Below are positions 22,579 through 30,990 of a stretch of 64,000 bases of DNA, one piece after another. This DNA is from a virus. Positions within the stretch are counted from its first letter, which is position 1. The number at the start of each line of letters is the position of its first letter. The notes beneath the pieces are model-generated. The model was not told the origin of the DNA, did not search any database, and worked only from the letters and a program-made list of their open reading frames with translations. The position numbers and the translations under genes are program-made. The stretch lies in the IMG/VR virus record IMGVR_UViG_3300007511_000001, positions 1 to 64,000 of that record. One strand, written 5' to 3'.

Positions 22579-24294
22579 ATGGATAAAATTGCTAATATAA
22601 GAGTATCTGATCGTGCTGGAGAATGGGCGAAAGATATTCTTGAACATTTTTATACAATGTACCCAGAATTGATGAATGTAGACGCTCGTGTGCTTTTTAA
22701 GAAAAAAGAACCTAATAAGGGTTATGGCATAGGCGGTCTTGATTTAGGCGCTGTTACAGTGCCTGTTGTTATTAGAAACTTTCATCTTGCTCCGTTGGAT
22801 GTAGCGGTTTCTCAAGAAGGTAATATACTACCTTTTAACCGCCATGTTGTAGTTGCACTAACTAATGATACATCTGCGTTTAAGAGCGCTCCACTATTAA
22901 AAGATTCGCAATCGTTCAAATTACTATTCGGACGTAATGCCTTATCACAGAGAGAAGATATGATTGATGCTAGTAAGGGTGTAGAAAAGACAGCTTCTGC
23001 CAAGAAATATATACAAGACAACTGGTCTAGTGAGTACAATGTTACAAATCTTATTGAAGATTGGTTCAATAAGCAGGCTGGTATAGTAGAGGCAGATGAG
23101 GACGGGGTTAGAGACAAATTACCAAGAGATGTATGTTTACTGGTAAAAAATGCCTCAGCAGATCACTCCTATAGTGGTTATTTCGGTAGTTCACATTTAC
23201 ATGACGTGGTAGAAGAGCGTGTCAATGCTGAACAGTTGCCAGAGGAGTTACGTGATCGTAAGATCATAGTGAAAACTGCAGCTAATGATGAAATCACTAA
23301 ATATGCTGAAACGGGGGATTTTACCCTAATCACTACATCTGATATGCGTACACTGGGTATAGATGGAGATGGTAATTATAAAGAATTTCCGTATATAGGC
23401 CATAATGTTAATAAAGAAGAGGAAGAGGCACTAGTTGAGAAATTAGCTGCTGCCCCCGGTTCTGGTGATTATGGCATGTGGTATGTCAACGGGCATTTTA
23501 CAGAACCTATGACAATATTAAACATAGAAACTAGTACAGAACCTGAAATGATGAAGATTGCTACCTTCGGGGGTACTTATAAGAAGAATTATCAGGTTAT
23601 TCGTCCTATTAAAGATATCGTAGAAGGCGAAAAACGTGGCGAGTACTACCTACCTACTAGCGCTTCGTGGGTCAAGCTAGCAAACTCTAGCGATGAGCTA
23701 GATAAATCTTATATGGGCGTGGCTACGCCTAAAATTGTCAAATTAGCGGAAAATAGCTACACATGGAAGGGTCAAGAGCTTAATAAGTATGCAGAAACAC
23801 GATTAAATGATTCTGGACCTTATACAAGTAAGGACACAATGTTGGCTCTTCTTAATATGGGCGCTAGTGAAAATGATATTTTGAAGATAGCGGAGCTTAA
23901 AGTGGGGGAAGTTGCTAATGTTAATAGTAAATTAGAACTTAAACCTACTATAGAGGAGTTCATAAAAGAAGCTGAACTCGCTGATAAAGAGTTTAAGCCT
24001 ATTTTCAAAATGGGTGAACTTGTTAAGATAGCTGCACCTATTAAAGACAAGAATACAGTTGATGCTGTTTTAGGGCTTGGTTATCTTAATGCAAATGTTA
24101 ATGAAGAAGAATATTTCGAATATATACCTCAATTAGAGGATGTTGCGCAGCGGTTATCAAAAATGCTATTGGATATTCGCCTTGGCGCACTTGATATGGA
24201 TGAAAAAATAGTATCGGAGGCGTTAGAAAGCTTATCAGAGCTTATTGTTACGCTAAAACGGTTAAAACAAACGAAAGTTAATAGGAGAAAGTAA
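22579..24294 (+). CDS. Virion-like protein with many K-x-A sites (571 aa)
   Basis: First gene after a consensus promoter. An N-terminal alpha/beta domain (SDRAGEWAKDILEHFYTMYPEL) is followed by a long acidic part. The motif Lys-x-Ala recurs at least ten times (VEKTASAKK, FNKQAGIVE, IVKTAAND, ITKYAETG, VEKLAAAP, MMKIATFG, WVKLANSS, IVKLAENS, LNKYAETR, LKIAELK). The same motif marks the tags and the capsid proteins. If it is the maturation cleavage signal, this protein would be cut into pieces. Family unknown. Confidence 0.7.
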   Translation: MDKIANIRVSDRAGEWAKDILEHFYTMYPELMNVDARVLFKKKEPNKGYGIGGLDLGAVTVPVVIRNFHLAPLDVAVSQEGNILPFNRHVVVALTNDTSAFKSAPLLKDSQSFKLLFGRNALSQREDMIDASKGVEKTASAKKYIQDNWSSEYNVTNLIEDWFNKQAGIVEADEDGVRDKLPRDVCLLVKNASADHSYSGYFGSSHLHDVVEERVNAEQLPEELRDRKIIVKTAANDEITKYAETGDFTLITTSDMRTLGIDGDGNYKEFPYIGHNVNKEEEEALVEKLAAAPGSGDYGMWYVNGHFTEPMTILNIETSTEPEMMKIATFGGTYKKNYQVIRPIKDIVEGEKRGEYYLPTSASWVKLANSSDELDKSYMGVATPKIVKLAENSYTWKGQELNKYAETRLNDSGPYTSKDTMLALLNMGASENDILKIAELKVGEVANVNSKLELKPTIEEFIKEAELADKEFKPIFKMGELVKIAAPIKDKNTVDAVLGLGYLNANVNEEEYFEYIPQLEDVAQRLSKMLLDIRLGALDMDEKIVSEALESLSELIVTLKRLKQTKVNRRK

Positions 24295-24887
24295 TGGAAG
24301 AAAAAGTTCTGTTCGAAGCCTTCCAGCGTGGTCTTAATGCAGAGTTAACTAAGGTAGCTGACTATCTAGGCTCTGATTTAGATAAAGAAGTCGCTTTTGA
24401 GGCTTTCCAACGTGGATTCAATGAGGAATTAGAGAAAAATGCTGCTAATATCGGCACGGCTGTTGGTCTTTTAGGCGCTGAGATTAAAGCCGGAGCTAAA
24501 GCTGGTATTGAGGCTACAAAGGTTGTAGCGAGTAAAGCAGTAAATGCTACTAAAGCTGGTGTCACCAAGGCTACTAAGTCTACAGGTGATGCGGTTACTA
24601 GCGCTGCTAAGGCTACTAGAGACTCTGCTGTAAATGCTGCTCATGCTACTGGTGGAGCAACAGTTGCTGCTACTAAGACAGTTGGCGCTGTTCCCGGCAA
24701 GGTAAATAGAAAAGTCAGGCAGGTAGCATACGGAGCTGGTGAGAAAGTAGAGGGTAAGGGCGCTACTCGTCTAGGTCGCTTTATTCAAACCCATCCAGGT
24801 GCAGTGGGTTATGGTGTATTAGGCACAGGCGCTGCAGGTGTTGGCTATGGTGGCTATGAAGCTGGCAAGCGTATCTTCGGTGACTAA
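24294..24887 (+). CDS. Tagged Lys/Ala-rich histone-like protein with membrane end (197 aa)
   Basis: Two copies of a 16-residue tag stand at the N-terminus: FEAFQRGLNAELTKVA and FEAFQRGFNEELEKNA. A Lys/Ala/Thr-rich region follows (KVVASKAVNATKAGVTKATK, residues 75-130), like histone H1 tails or LEA proteins, then a Gly/Ala hydrophobic hairpin near the end (VGYGVLGTGAAGVGYGGYEAG). It could condense DNA in the head or enter membranes on ejection. Terminator follows. Confidence 0.7.
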   Translation: MEEKVLFEAFQRGLNAELTKVADYLGSDLDKEVAFEAFQRGFNEELEKNAANIGTAVGLLGAEIKAGAKAGIEATKVVASKAVNATKAGVTKATKSTGDAVTSAAKATRDSAVNAAHATGGATVAATKTVGAVPGKVNRKVRQVAYGAGEKVEGKGATRLGRFIQTHPGAVGYGVLGTGAAGVGYGGYEAGKRIFGD

Positions 24888-25028
24888 AACTGGGTCTGCA
24901 ACCTTACTTTATTTTTTAATAAATTTACCCAAATTCGGGCAAAATATTAGGGGGCCCTCGTTTTGAGGCTATTTCCCACAAATAAAAAAATAATAAAATA
25001 CCTAAAAGATAATGCACGTTTAGATGGA

Positions 25029-25065
25029 GGCCTTGGTATCAGACGGTGCTAAGGCCTTTATTTTT
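25029..25065 (+). terminator. Terminator after the histone-like gene
   Basis: GGCCTTGGTATCAGACGGTGCTAAGGCC with a TTTATTTTT run. Confidence 0.75.
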
Positions 25066-25092
25066 AATAATTTAACTAAATGAGTGATATGC

Positions 25093-25410
25093 ATGGTTAA
25101 GACATATTGGGAACTAATAGAGAAGAATGCCGGAGTGGTAAGTGGTACTAAGCGCTACTTACACCTACTACGGGGTGGGCATGCTAAAACATTAAATAGA
25201 GAAATAAATAAAAATTTAATATCCGGTATGCGCGCGAAAGGTATGGCTGATTTGCGAAGGAAGCAGTTTGTAAGGGGTCTTGCAGCATCTAGTAAAATTA
25301 ATGCCAGGGCAGCAGAGAAAGTTCGTGTCAAAGCAGCACGCGGTTTGACAGCTATGGGAATAACTGGCACTAGTACTACACTACTAGCACATAAAAAGCG
25401 TAAAAAATAA
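25093..25410 (+). CDS. TYWELIEK-tagged basic protein (105 aa)
   Basis: Start at ATG 25093-25095. The first residues MVKTYWELIEKNA are a tag shared with five other proteins of the window. The rest is very basic (GMRAKGMADLRRKQFVRGL) and ends LLAHKKRKK. Probable DNA-associated internal virion protein by tag and charge. A gap of about 175 bp without genes follows, with A/T runs and a weak GAG/CTC hairpin. Confidence 0.7.
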   Translation: MVKTYWELIEKNAGVVSGTKRYLHLLRGGHAKTLNREINKNLISGMRAKGMADLRRKQFVRGLAASSKINARAAEKVRVKAARGLTAMGITGTSTTLLAHKKRKK

Positions 25411-25586
25411 AAAAAAGCATGATTAAAATAAAAAAATCATTTTGAGAGAAGCCGACGGGGTATATATAAACGGCCCAATACAAAGGGAAAATATAGAGAC
25501 TCCTTTTTCGAGACAGGGAACCGAGGCTCTTTTTAAATTTATTTTTTTTATTTTTTTTCACCAATAACACAAGGAAACAAAGTATA

Positions 25587-25772
25587 ATGTTAAAAGAATT
25601 AGGATTTCAAAAACGAGCTGCATTGCCCCTTGTACCATTAGCTATAGGTGCTGCTGGTGCAATAGGTGCGGGAATAGGAGTAAAAAAGTTTCTAAAAAAG
25701 AAAAAAGAAAAGAAACTAATGACGAATACATCGGATTCACCTAAACCGCGAACAGTTAATGTTAATTTATAA
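25587..25772 (+). CDS. LGF-tagged small membrane peptide (61 aa)
   Basis: MLKELGFQKRAALP tag, then one hydrophobic Gly/Ala segment (LVPLAIGAAGAIGAGIGV), then a Lys run (KKFLKKKKEKK). Looks like a membrane-inserting virion peptide. Confidence 0.7.
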   Translation: MLKELGFQKRAALPLVPLAIGAAGAIGAGIGVKKFLKKKKEKKLMTNTSDSPKPRTVNVNL

Positions 25773-25814
25773 AGTAAATATTTTTTTATTTTTATTTTTT
25801 TTACTTACTTACAC

Positions 25815-26630
25815 ATGACTAAACAAAGTTTAACTCAGCTATTCAAAGGAGCTAGCGTATCTTACGGTAGATTATCCTCGTTTGTAAAAGGTGAAAAACC
25901 ATTAGTTCATATGGTAAATAAAGCGAATCTACCAGGATTTAATAAAACAAATAAATTATTATCTCCTGCAGAGGCTAAAGCCCGGGGATTATTAAGCAGT
26001 ATTGAAGGAGCAGTAAATATCGGGAGAGTTGGCAAAGAAGCACTTAAACCGGGACATAGCATAAAGCTTTCCCCAAATGTTGCAAGGTTTAATATGCTAA
26101 AACCAATGGCAGGAATGCAAGTGGGAAATCCACCTAAAGCTATAGCAGAGGCAAGTTTAAAGGTTAAAAATCCGGCTCATTTTTTAAAATATATTAATAC
26201 AGGTGCTGGAAAAACTTGGAGTAGTATATCTTTTGCAGATAAACCGATGAGAGCTTATGGAGATGTTGGCATGTTAACGGTTCCAAGCAAGGTAAAAGGA
26301 ACAGTTAGAAAATTAACTAACGAATACATAGCTGAGCCTCGAGTATTTAATAGAAAAGGGATGGTTCACCATGCTGTTCTACCCCAAGCAAGAGGTCTTA
26401 AAATATATGACCCAAAAGCGGTAAGCAGGGAAGAAGCCTTGAGGTATAAGTCGGAGGGTGCTATACCGATCAATAGAAGATTCAAAGCAATTCTTAAGAA
26501 TTTAAGCAAAAACAGAGAAGTGCCCGGATCACAAAATGCTCTAGAACCAAAAAATATAAATAAAAAAACGGACAATATAAGGAGAATTCTAGAAAAACGA
26601 AACACTCCTATTGGACCGTTTTCGATTTAA
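25815..26630 (+). CDS. Basic internal-type protein, possible ADP-ribosyltransferase fold (271 aa)
   Basis: No standard tag, but the same basic composition and position as the tagged set. Residues 135-200 read TWSSISFADKPMRAYGDVG, MLTVPSKVKGTVRK, NEYIAEPRVF, MVHHAVLPQARGLKIYDP. This order of a Ser-containing strand, a loop and an E-rich strand before a final strand is reminiscent of the R-S-E layout of ADP-ribosyltransferases such as T4 Alt, itself an internal protein. The catalytic ExE is not clean, so this is a weak suggestion. Confidence 0.55.
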   Translation: MTKQSLTQLFKGASVSYGRLSSFVKGEKPLVHMVNKANLPGFNKTNKLLSPAEAKARGLLSSIEGAVNIGRVGKEALKPGHSIKLSPNVARFNMLKPMAGMQVGNPPKAIAEASLKVKNPAHFLKYINTGAGKTWSSISFADKPMRAYGDVGMLTVPSKVKGTVRKLTNEYIAEPRVFNRKGMVHHAVLPQARGLKIYDPKAVSREEALRYKSEGAIPINRRFKAILKNLSKNREVPGSQNALEPKNINKKTDNIRRILEKRNTPIGPFSI

Positions 26631-26663
26631 TTAACACAAGGTTAAACAAAGTATAGGAACACT

Positions 26664-27509
26664 ATGAACACTTATTGGGAATTAATAGAACAACACGAAC
26701 TTGAAAAACAAGCTAAGCTTGGTAAAGGTTTACAAACTATATTAAAAGGAAAAGCTCTTTTTTCACCAACAGCTTCACAGCAGATGCGCGGGCTAGCACA
26801 TACACATGGGCGAGAAGCAGCTAAACTTATGGCCAAGGGAGAGAAGAAGAAGGGCATTAGGATGGCACTTAAAGGCAAGCGAGCAAAAGGCATAAGTGGT
26901 GAACTCGGATTTCAAAAACAAGCTTACAGCCTGGAATCAACTCGGGAACATAACTACTTAGCGACCCATAAAGATGCATCAAACATAGATGCATTTTATG
27001 CAAATAAAACCAGCACTATGGCACAGCGTAACGCTAAAAGAATGTCTACCCCAAGGCTTCAAAAAGTTATAGCGGATATGGAATATTCTAAATCTATTGG
27101 AAAGCCGACCGCTAAGATTGCCCCCAGAAATAAGAAAGCTAAGGGCATAAATCCAAAAGATTCAAAGGCTTACAATAGATATATAGATGCTTTAAAGCTA
27201 GAACTGAAGCATCGACAGCATGGAATGTCTAAAACAGCAGGCGAAGCTGCAACGGCCTATAAAGTATTAAAACCTAAAGTATTAGAAATACTTAACGCAA
27301 GAAATTTTGCAGATGCAGATAGAATAGCCAGAAGTATACCGGTATTTTCCAAAAAACTGGAAAAGGTAACAAGAGGTAAAAAAGATAAACTAATATCAAA
27401 GTGGAAGACTGATGTAGGCAACACTATGGAAAAATCAGTTTCTGGTAATACCGAAAACCTGGCAGAGCATTATTTAAATAGAAGATTTAGAATATTTGAC
27501 GATATATGA
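26664..27509 (+). CDS. Mosaic protein with three tag-like modules (281 aa)
   Basis: Starts MNTYWELIEQHELEKQAKLG. A second tag lies inside (ISGELGFQKQAYSLE, about residue 80). A third junction, SKTAGEAATAYK near residue 190, is followed by a block paralogous to the 103-aa protein at 27749 (KPKVLEILNARNFADA versus KPVVLDALNVRSVRDA). All parts are very basic. It reads like a head-to-tail fusion of three internal proteins that a protease could separate. Confidence 0.75.
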   Translation: MNTYWELIEQHELEKQAKLGKGLQTILKGKALFSPTASQQMRGLAHTHGREAAKLMAKGEKKKGIRMALKGKRAKGISGELGFQKQAYSLESTREHNYLATHKDASNIDAFYANKTSTMAQRNAKRMSTPRLQKVIADMEYSKSIGKPTAKIAPRNKKAKGINPKDSKAYNRYIDALKLELKHRQHGMSKTAGEAATAYKVLKPKVLEILNARNFADADRIARSIPVFSKKLEKVTRGKKDKLISKWKTDVGNTMEKSVSGNTENLAEHYLNRRFRIFDDI

Positions 27510-27581
27510 TAACTTGATAAATGCTTACAGACCCATTTTCGCACCAAATAGGCTAAAAAAGTTAAACGAGGATAACATAAT

Positions 27582-27611
27582 ATGAGTACAAACTTGATCA
27601 TCCGATCATGA
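27582..27611 (+). other. Nine-codon leader ORF coupled to the zinc peptide
   Basis: ATG with GAGGA upstream encodes MSTNLIIRS and stops in an ATGA overlap with the next frame, which itself lacks a ribosome site. Confidence 0.4.
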
Positions 27612-27748
27612 TGTCTGGTGGTTGTACTCATACGGCATACGATGAAGAATGTCCTGAGTGTGGTTATAGATTTATTGTATCATGTGATAATCTAACCTAT
27701 CAATACTCGGTAGGGCCAAGCCTGGACAAAATGGAAGAAATTAATTAA
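27608..27748 (+). CDS. Zinc-ribbon peptide (46 aa)
   Basis: MMSGGCTHTAYDEECPECG, then RFIVSC: four or five Cys as in a zinc ribbon. It is unlike its basic neighbours. Stop is directly next to the ATG of the tagged gene. Confidence 0.55.
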   Translation: MMSGGCTHTAYDEECPECGYRFIVSCDNLTYQYSVGPSLDKMEEIN

Positions 27749-28060
27749 ATGAACACATTCTGGGAAATAATTAAACAACACGAATTAGAAAAAACGGGTT
27801 CTGTAGGAACCGAAATGTATAGAACAATGAAACCGGTAGTGCTGGATGCTTTAAATGTAAGATCTGTAAGAGACGCTGCAAATGTTTCAAAAAGACTATT
27901 CGGTAAGGCGAACATTGCAGGAAAACATGAAGCGCTTGCAAAACTTCCTGACGCTCCTAAAAAATTAATATCTGCGCAAGGAGCCAGGATGGGATCAGCA
28001 AAAGATTTTTCCAAGAATACTGAGGAAATATATAAAAGATATTTTGATAAATTATTTTAG
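27749..28060 (+). CDS. TFWEIIKQ-tagged basic protein (103 aa)
   Basis: MNTFWEIIKQHELEKTGSVG is a clear tag. The body (YRTMKPVVLDALNVRSVRDA ...) is paralogous to the last third of the mosaic protein at 26664. Small, basic, probably internal. Confidence 0.7.
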   Translation: MNTFWEIIKQHELEKTGSVGTEMYRTMKPVVLDALNVRSVRDAANVSKRLFGKANIAGKHEALAKLPDAPKKLISAQGARMGSAKDFSKNTEEIYKRYFDKLF

Positions 28061-28074
28061 CCAAAAACGATAAA

Positions 28075-28521
28075 ATGCTCAAAAAACAAGCCAGTCTGCC
28101 TAAGGGTTTAAAAAAGCTGCATCAGCTAAAACGATCTGGGAAGATTAAGCATTATGCGGATACCGATACGCTTGAGTACGTGCAGCGGGCAAGAAGTGCT
28201 AACTGGCATGGTCGTCAGGCAGCAGAATCAATGGCTTATCACAAAGCGCAGGGCGAAACATGGCTGGGTTTATATGGCCGCCAGCATTATTTAGAGCCAT
28301 CGATTATAAGGCGAATGAGGGCTAAAGCAAAACCAGACCCATTTAAGTCAACCGCCCAGAGGCTACAGGAAAGAAGAATAAAAATACTGAGAAGAGATAT
28401 AAAGAGTAAAAGAAAACCGACACCAGGAAAAGTAATAATTGGATATCCGGAGCAAAGCCGGGCACAACGCCAACTTAGAGACCTGGGCTTTAAAGAATCC
28501 AGAATATCTAAAATCATTTAG
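28075..28521 (+). CDS. Basic protein starting MLKKQASLP (148 aa)
   Basis: MLKKQASLPKGLKKLHQLKR start, very high Arg/Lys content throughout, and an LGF motif near the end (QRQLRDLGFKESRISKII). The start resembles the protein at 32151 (HKQASLPSSLNRL). The last codons lie in a 44-bp repeat shared with 30532-30575. Confidence 0.65.
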   Translation: MLKKQASLPKGLKKLHQLKRSGKIKHYADTDTLEYVQRARSANWHGRQAAESMAYHKAQGETWLGLYGRQHYLEPSIIRRMRAKAKPDPFKSTAQRLQERRIKILRRDIKSKRKPTPGKVIIGYPEQSRAQRQLRDLGFKESRISKII

Positions 28522-28534
28522 TAGGAATTAAAAT
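28491..28534 (+). repeat. 44-bp perfect direct repeat, copy 1
   Basis: Identical to 30532-30575. Here it encodes KESRISKII-stop; the other copy is read in a different frame. Confidence 0.9.
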
Positions 28535-28537
28535 TAA

Positions 28538-28576
28538 ATGCTTAAAAAACTCGGGTTTCAACAAGATGAAATATAG
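28538..28576 (+). pseudogene. Orphan tag MLKKLGFQQDEI followed by stop
   Basis: A complete LGF tag ends in a stop after 12 codons; the downstream frame at 28566 overlaps it in another phase. Looks like a tagged gene split by a frameshift. Confidence 0.5.
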
Positions 28577-28691
28577 AGATAAAGCTCTAAAGACCTATGA
28601 GAATCAACAGGGCGCATTAAAACCGTATTTAGCCTCCCTTGCTATTCTTGGAGCCGGAACAGTATTAGGAAAGAAATTAAAAATTAAATAA
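28566..28691 (+). CDS. Small membrane peptide (41 aa)
   Basis: MKYRDKALKTYENQQG, then a hydrophobic segment (YLASLAILGAGTVLG) and a Lys end. Possibly the body belonging to the orphan tag. Confidence 0.5.
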   Translation: MKYRDKALKTYENQQGALKPYLASLAILGAGTVLGKKLKIK

Positions 28692-28700
28692 TTAAAAATT

Positions 28701-29471
28701 ATGAAAGAATCTACTTATCTAAAAGATTTCGCAGCTGGCGCCGAGCCAACAGGTATTTATACCTTCCGCAATGCTTACAGAAATAAGGGCAAACACGGCC
28801 GCCACAAAACGTTTGGCAATGTTGGTGGATTTGCTGGTGGAGCAATACTCTCGACAGGTATGACGGCGGGCGGACTTGCAGCAGGCGGAGCCCTGCTTAA
28901 ACGTACCAAATGGGGCGGTATAAGTAGACATTTAGTAGAAGGTGCAAAAGATTCTTTAACTCTGTTTAATCCTGTCAAAACTGTCAGGGTTATGAAAGCT
29001 TTTCCCAAGGGGATGGGTATTTCAATGCGGCAGAAAAAGCTATTTGAGAATGTGGAGCGCACGACTCAGCGGGCTGAGAGATATGTAAAAGGCAAGAAGA
29101 AAATAGATATTACAACAGGACTGCCCGAAAGAAGTCGACAGGCTTTAGAAAAAGAAGTTTATAAACCATATAAAAAACTTGAGGCAGATAAAATACAGTT
29201 TAGACAAAAGCATAAAATGGATCCTTTTGTCGCTGTAAGAAAAGGCATGGCAGTTATAGGAGGGGCTACAACCGGTACTCTCGGTGGAGGTTTAAATGCC
29301 TTATCTGCGCATGCACAATATGATTCTGGAGTAAAAGCACGTAAAGGTACATTACTCCCTAAGCAAGAACAAAAGAAATTTTTAAAGAAATTAGGATTTA
29401 AATCGGACAAAATATGGGCGGAACGCAATATTATGCCTAAATTAATTTACAAGGAAATTAATTATGCTTAA
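28701..29471 (+). CDS. Basic Gly/Ala-hairpin protein, LGF motif at the end (256 aa)
   Basis: A Gly/Ala hydrophobic hairpin (GGFAGGAILSTGMTAGGLAAGGALL) lies at about 40-68 and a second one at about 180-210. Between them is a very basic helical part. KKFLKKLGFKSDKIWAERN near the C-terminus is the N-terminal tag motif placed at the other end. Overlaps the next gene by 8 nt. Confidence 0.65.
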   Translation: MKESTYLKDFAAGAEPTGIYTFRNAYRNKGKHGRHKTFGNVGGFAGGAILSTGMTAGGLAAGGALLKRTKWGGISRHLVEGAKDSLTLFNPVKTVRVMKAFPKGMGISMRQKKLFENVERTTQRAERYVKGKKKIDITTGLPERSRQALEKEVYKPYKKLEADKIQFRQKHKMDPFVAVRKGMAVIGGATTGTLGGGLNALSAHAQYDSGVKARKGTLLPKQEQKKFLKKLGFKSDKIWAERNIMPKLIYKEINYA

Positions 29472-30135
29472 AAAACTAGGCTTCGAAAAACAAGCTAAAG
29501 CAAGTTATAGCCATATAAGCACTGACAAGAAAAAAGGTACTTATCGCTATCGCGACGGCGAATCTGGCAGATTAGTAGATGTCAAGAAAAAACAACATAA
29601 AAAATACCAAAAAAGTATTGGTAAACCAGGCAGCTTGATCACAAAAACAGCAAAAGCCTACTCAAAAGAACCGGGTTACTGGAACGATGTAAAAGAGGTT
29701 AACAAGGGTATCCGCTGGTTACCTGCAGTAGGACTAGCTGCAGGTATGTTGGGCGGAGCTGCGCTCGCCAATAAAATTATAAATAGAGGTGCTGCTTCTA
29801 TTCCTAGTGCTATTGGGGGAGGAGCGGCAATGGCTGGTACAACTGTTGGGGGTCTTGTAGCTACTGCTATACCTCAAACGCATATCAGAGCTAAACGTAT
29901 TAAACGTTTACCAGAATCAAGTCCGCTCAGACAGCAATACTTATATACCCGAGCAAACCAGGCCAGGCAAACAGAAAAGCTACTTGAAGCAAACAAAGTT
30001 TATACCGAAGAGTGGAAACAGGTACCTCGCAGCACGGGTAGTCGCCAGAAAAGACACGACGAAACCATGAAGCGTATCCGCTCTAGATATGACACTGAAT
30101 ACGATGATGTTCTAGCACAGGTAGGATTAACATAA
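29464..30135 (+). CDS. LGF-tagged protein with glycine hairpins (223 aa)
   Basis: MLKKLGFEKQAKASYSH tag; a second tag-like site ITKTAKAYSKEPG follows at about 60. Hydrophobic Gly/Ala segments (VGLAAGMLGGAALAN; GGAAMAGTTVGGLVATAI) span about 87-140, then a basic coiled tail. A membrane-inserting, protease-processed virion protein is the simplest reading. Confidence 0.7.
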   Translation: MLKKLGFEKQAKASYSHISTDKKKGTYRYRDGESGRLVDVKKKQHKKYQKSIGKPGSLITKTAKAYSKEPGYWNDVKEVNKGIRWLPAVGLAAGMLGGAALANKIINRGAASIPSAIGGGAAMAGTTVGGLVATAIPQTHIRAKRIKRLPESSPLRQQYLYTRANQARQTEKLLEANKVYTEEWKQVPRSTGSRQKRHDETMKRIRSRYDTEYDDVLAQVGLT

Positions 30136-30572
30136 TGACATCCCTCAAAAAACTAGGCTTTCAATCAAGCACAATTAATCACAAAAGTGATCAATTAACA
30201 AAAACAGCAAAACTTTCTGCAAAAATAAGAAGCGTTATTAAAGGAAGACGAGTAAAAACACCCGAGCAAGATATAGCCATGACGAAAGCATTTGGAAATA
30301 AAAAACTTACAGCAAAAGAGCTTGCTAAGGCAGAACAAAATATGTATGGCTACGAAGCGGCTAAGGCCCTAAATAAAGCCCAAGGAAAAGTAACAGGCGA
30401 TGTTACATATAATATCAGACAAGGTATAGCTTCTAAATGGGCTCCAGCAAAAAAGATTTTTGGGGAAGAAACACTAGGCCACGCGGTAGCAAACCAAACT
30501 AGATTAACCATTTTAAAAGATATTGCAAAAGTAAAGAATCCAGAATATCTAAAATCATTTAGTAGGAATTAA
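30135..30572 (+). CDS. LGF-tagged basic protein (145 aa)
   Basis: MTSLKKLGFQSSTINHK start, followed by a KTAKLSAK site. Very basic body without membrane segments (KGRRVKTPEQDIAMTKAF). The C-terminus lies in repeat copy 2. Confidence 0.7.
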   Translation: MTSLKKLGFQSSTINHKSDQLTKTAKLSAKIRSVIKGRRVKTPEQDIAMTKAFGNKKLTAKELAKAEQNMYGYEAAKALNKAQGKVTGDVTYNIRQGIASKWAPAKKIFGEETLGHAVANQTRLTILKDIAKVKNPEYLKSFSRN

Positions 30573-30575
30573 AAT
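30532..30575 (+). repeat. 44-bp perfect direct repeat, copy 2
   Basis: Here the repeat encodes KNPEYLKSFSRN-stop. Both copies lead into ATGCTTAAAAAACT, the start of a tag. Confidence 0.9.
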
Positions 30576-30577
30576 AA

Positions 30578-30985
30578 ATGCTTAAAAAACTAGCTTTAAG
30601 AGCTGCGTATAGAAATATGTTTAGCAAAGGGCTTAATAAAGAAATTAAAGCCGGAACGTTAGACTACAAAATAGCCGATAGCCTTATTAAGAGCTTACAA
30701 AAAGAAAAAAAATTGAAGCGTATACAAATTAGAGAAATTCATAAATACATATTGGGACGCAGAGCAGCCTTTCAAAAGGCAACAGATCTACAATATGTTA
30801 ATATGGGAAAAGCGTATAAGGGAACGATAGAGGACGCCAAAATAGTAGCATTAAGGCACCATAAAAAAAGGGTTGGGCATAAGCCGAAATTCCCTAGACA
30901 GTACTCCAAAGAAGAGACTCTAAAGCGAGCAATAAAAAAACGAATAAACTTACGGACGGTAAAGAAACGAGAGGTATTTAATTAA
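30578..30985 (+). CDS. Basic protein with altered tag MLKKLALR (135 aa)
   Basis: The tag is recognisable but the GF is lost (MLKKLALRAAYRNMF). Body strongly basic (RHHKKRVGHKPKFPRQYSK). No known family. Confidence 0.65.
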   Translation: MLKKLALRAAYRNMFSKGLNKEIKAGTLDYKIADSLIKSLQKEKKLKRIQIREIHKYILGRRAAFQKATDLQYVNMGKAYKGTIEDAKIVALRHHKKRVGHKPKFPRQYSKEETLKRAIKKRINLRTVKKREVFN

Positions 30986-30990
30986 ATAAA

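Noticed and set aside
22579-24294. Portal protein
   Set aside because: Size and place would fit, but I see no portal stem or clip pattern and the many K-x-A sites are unlike portals.
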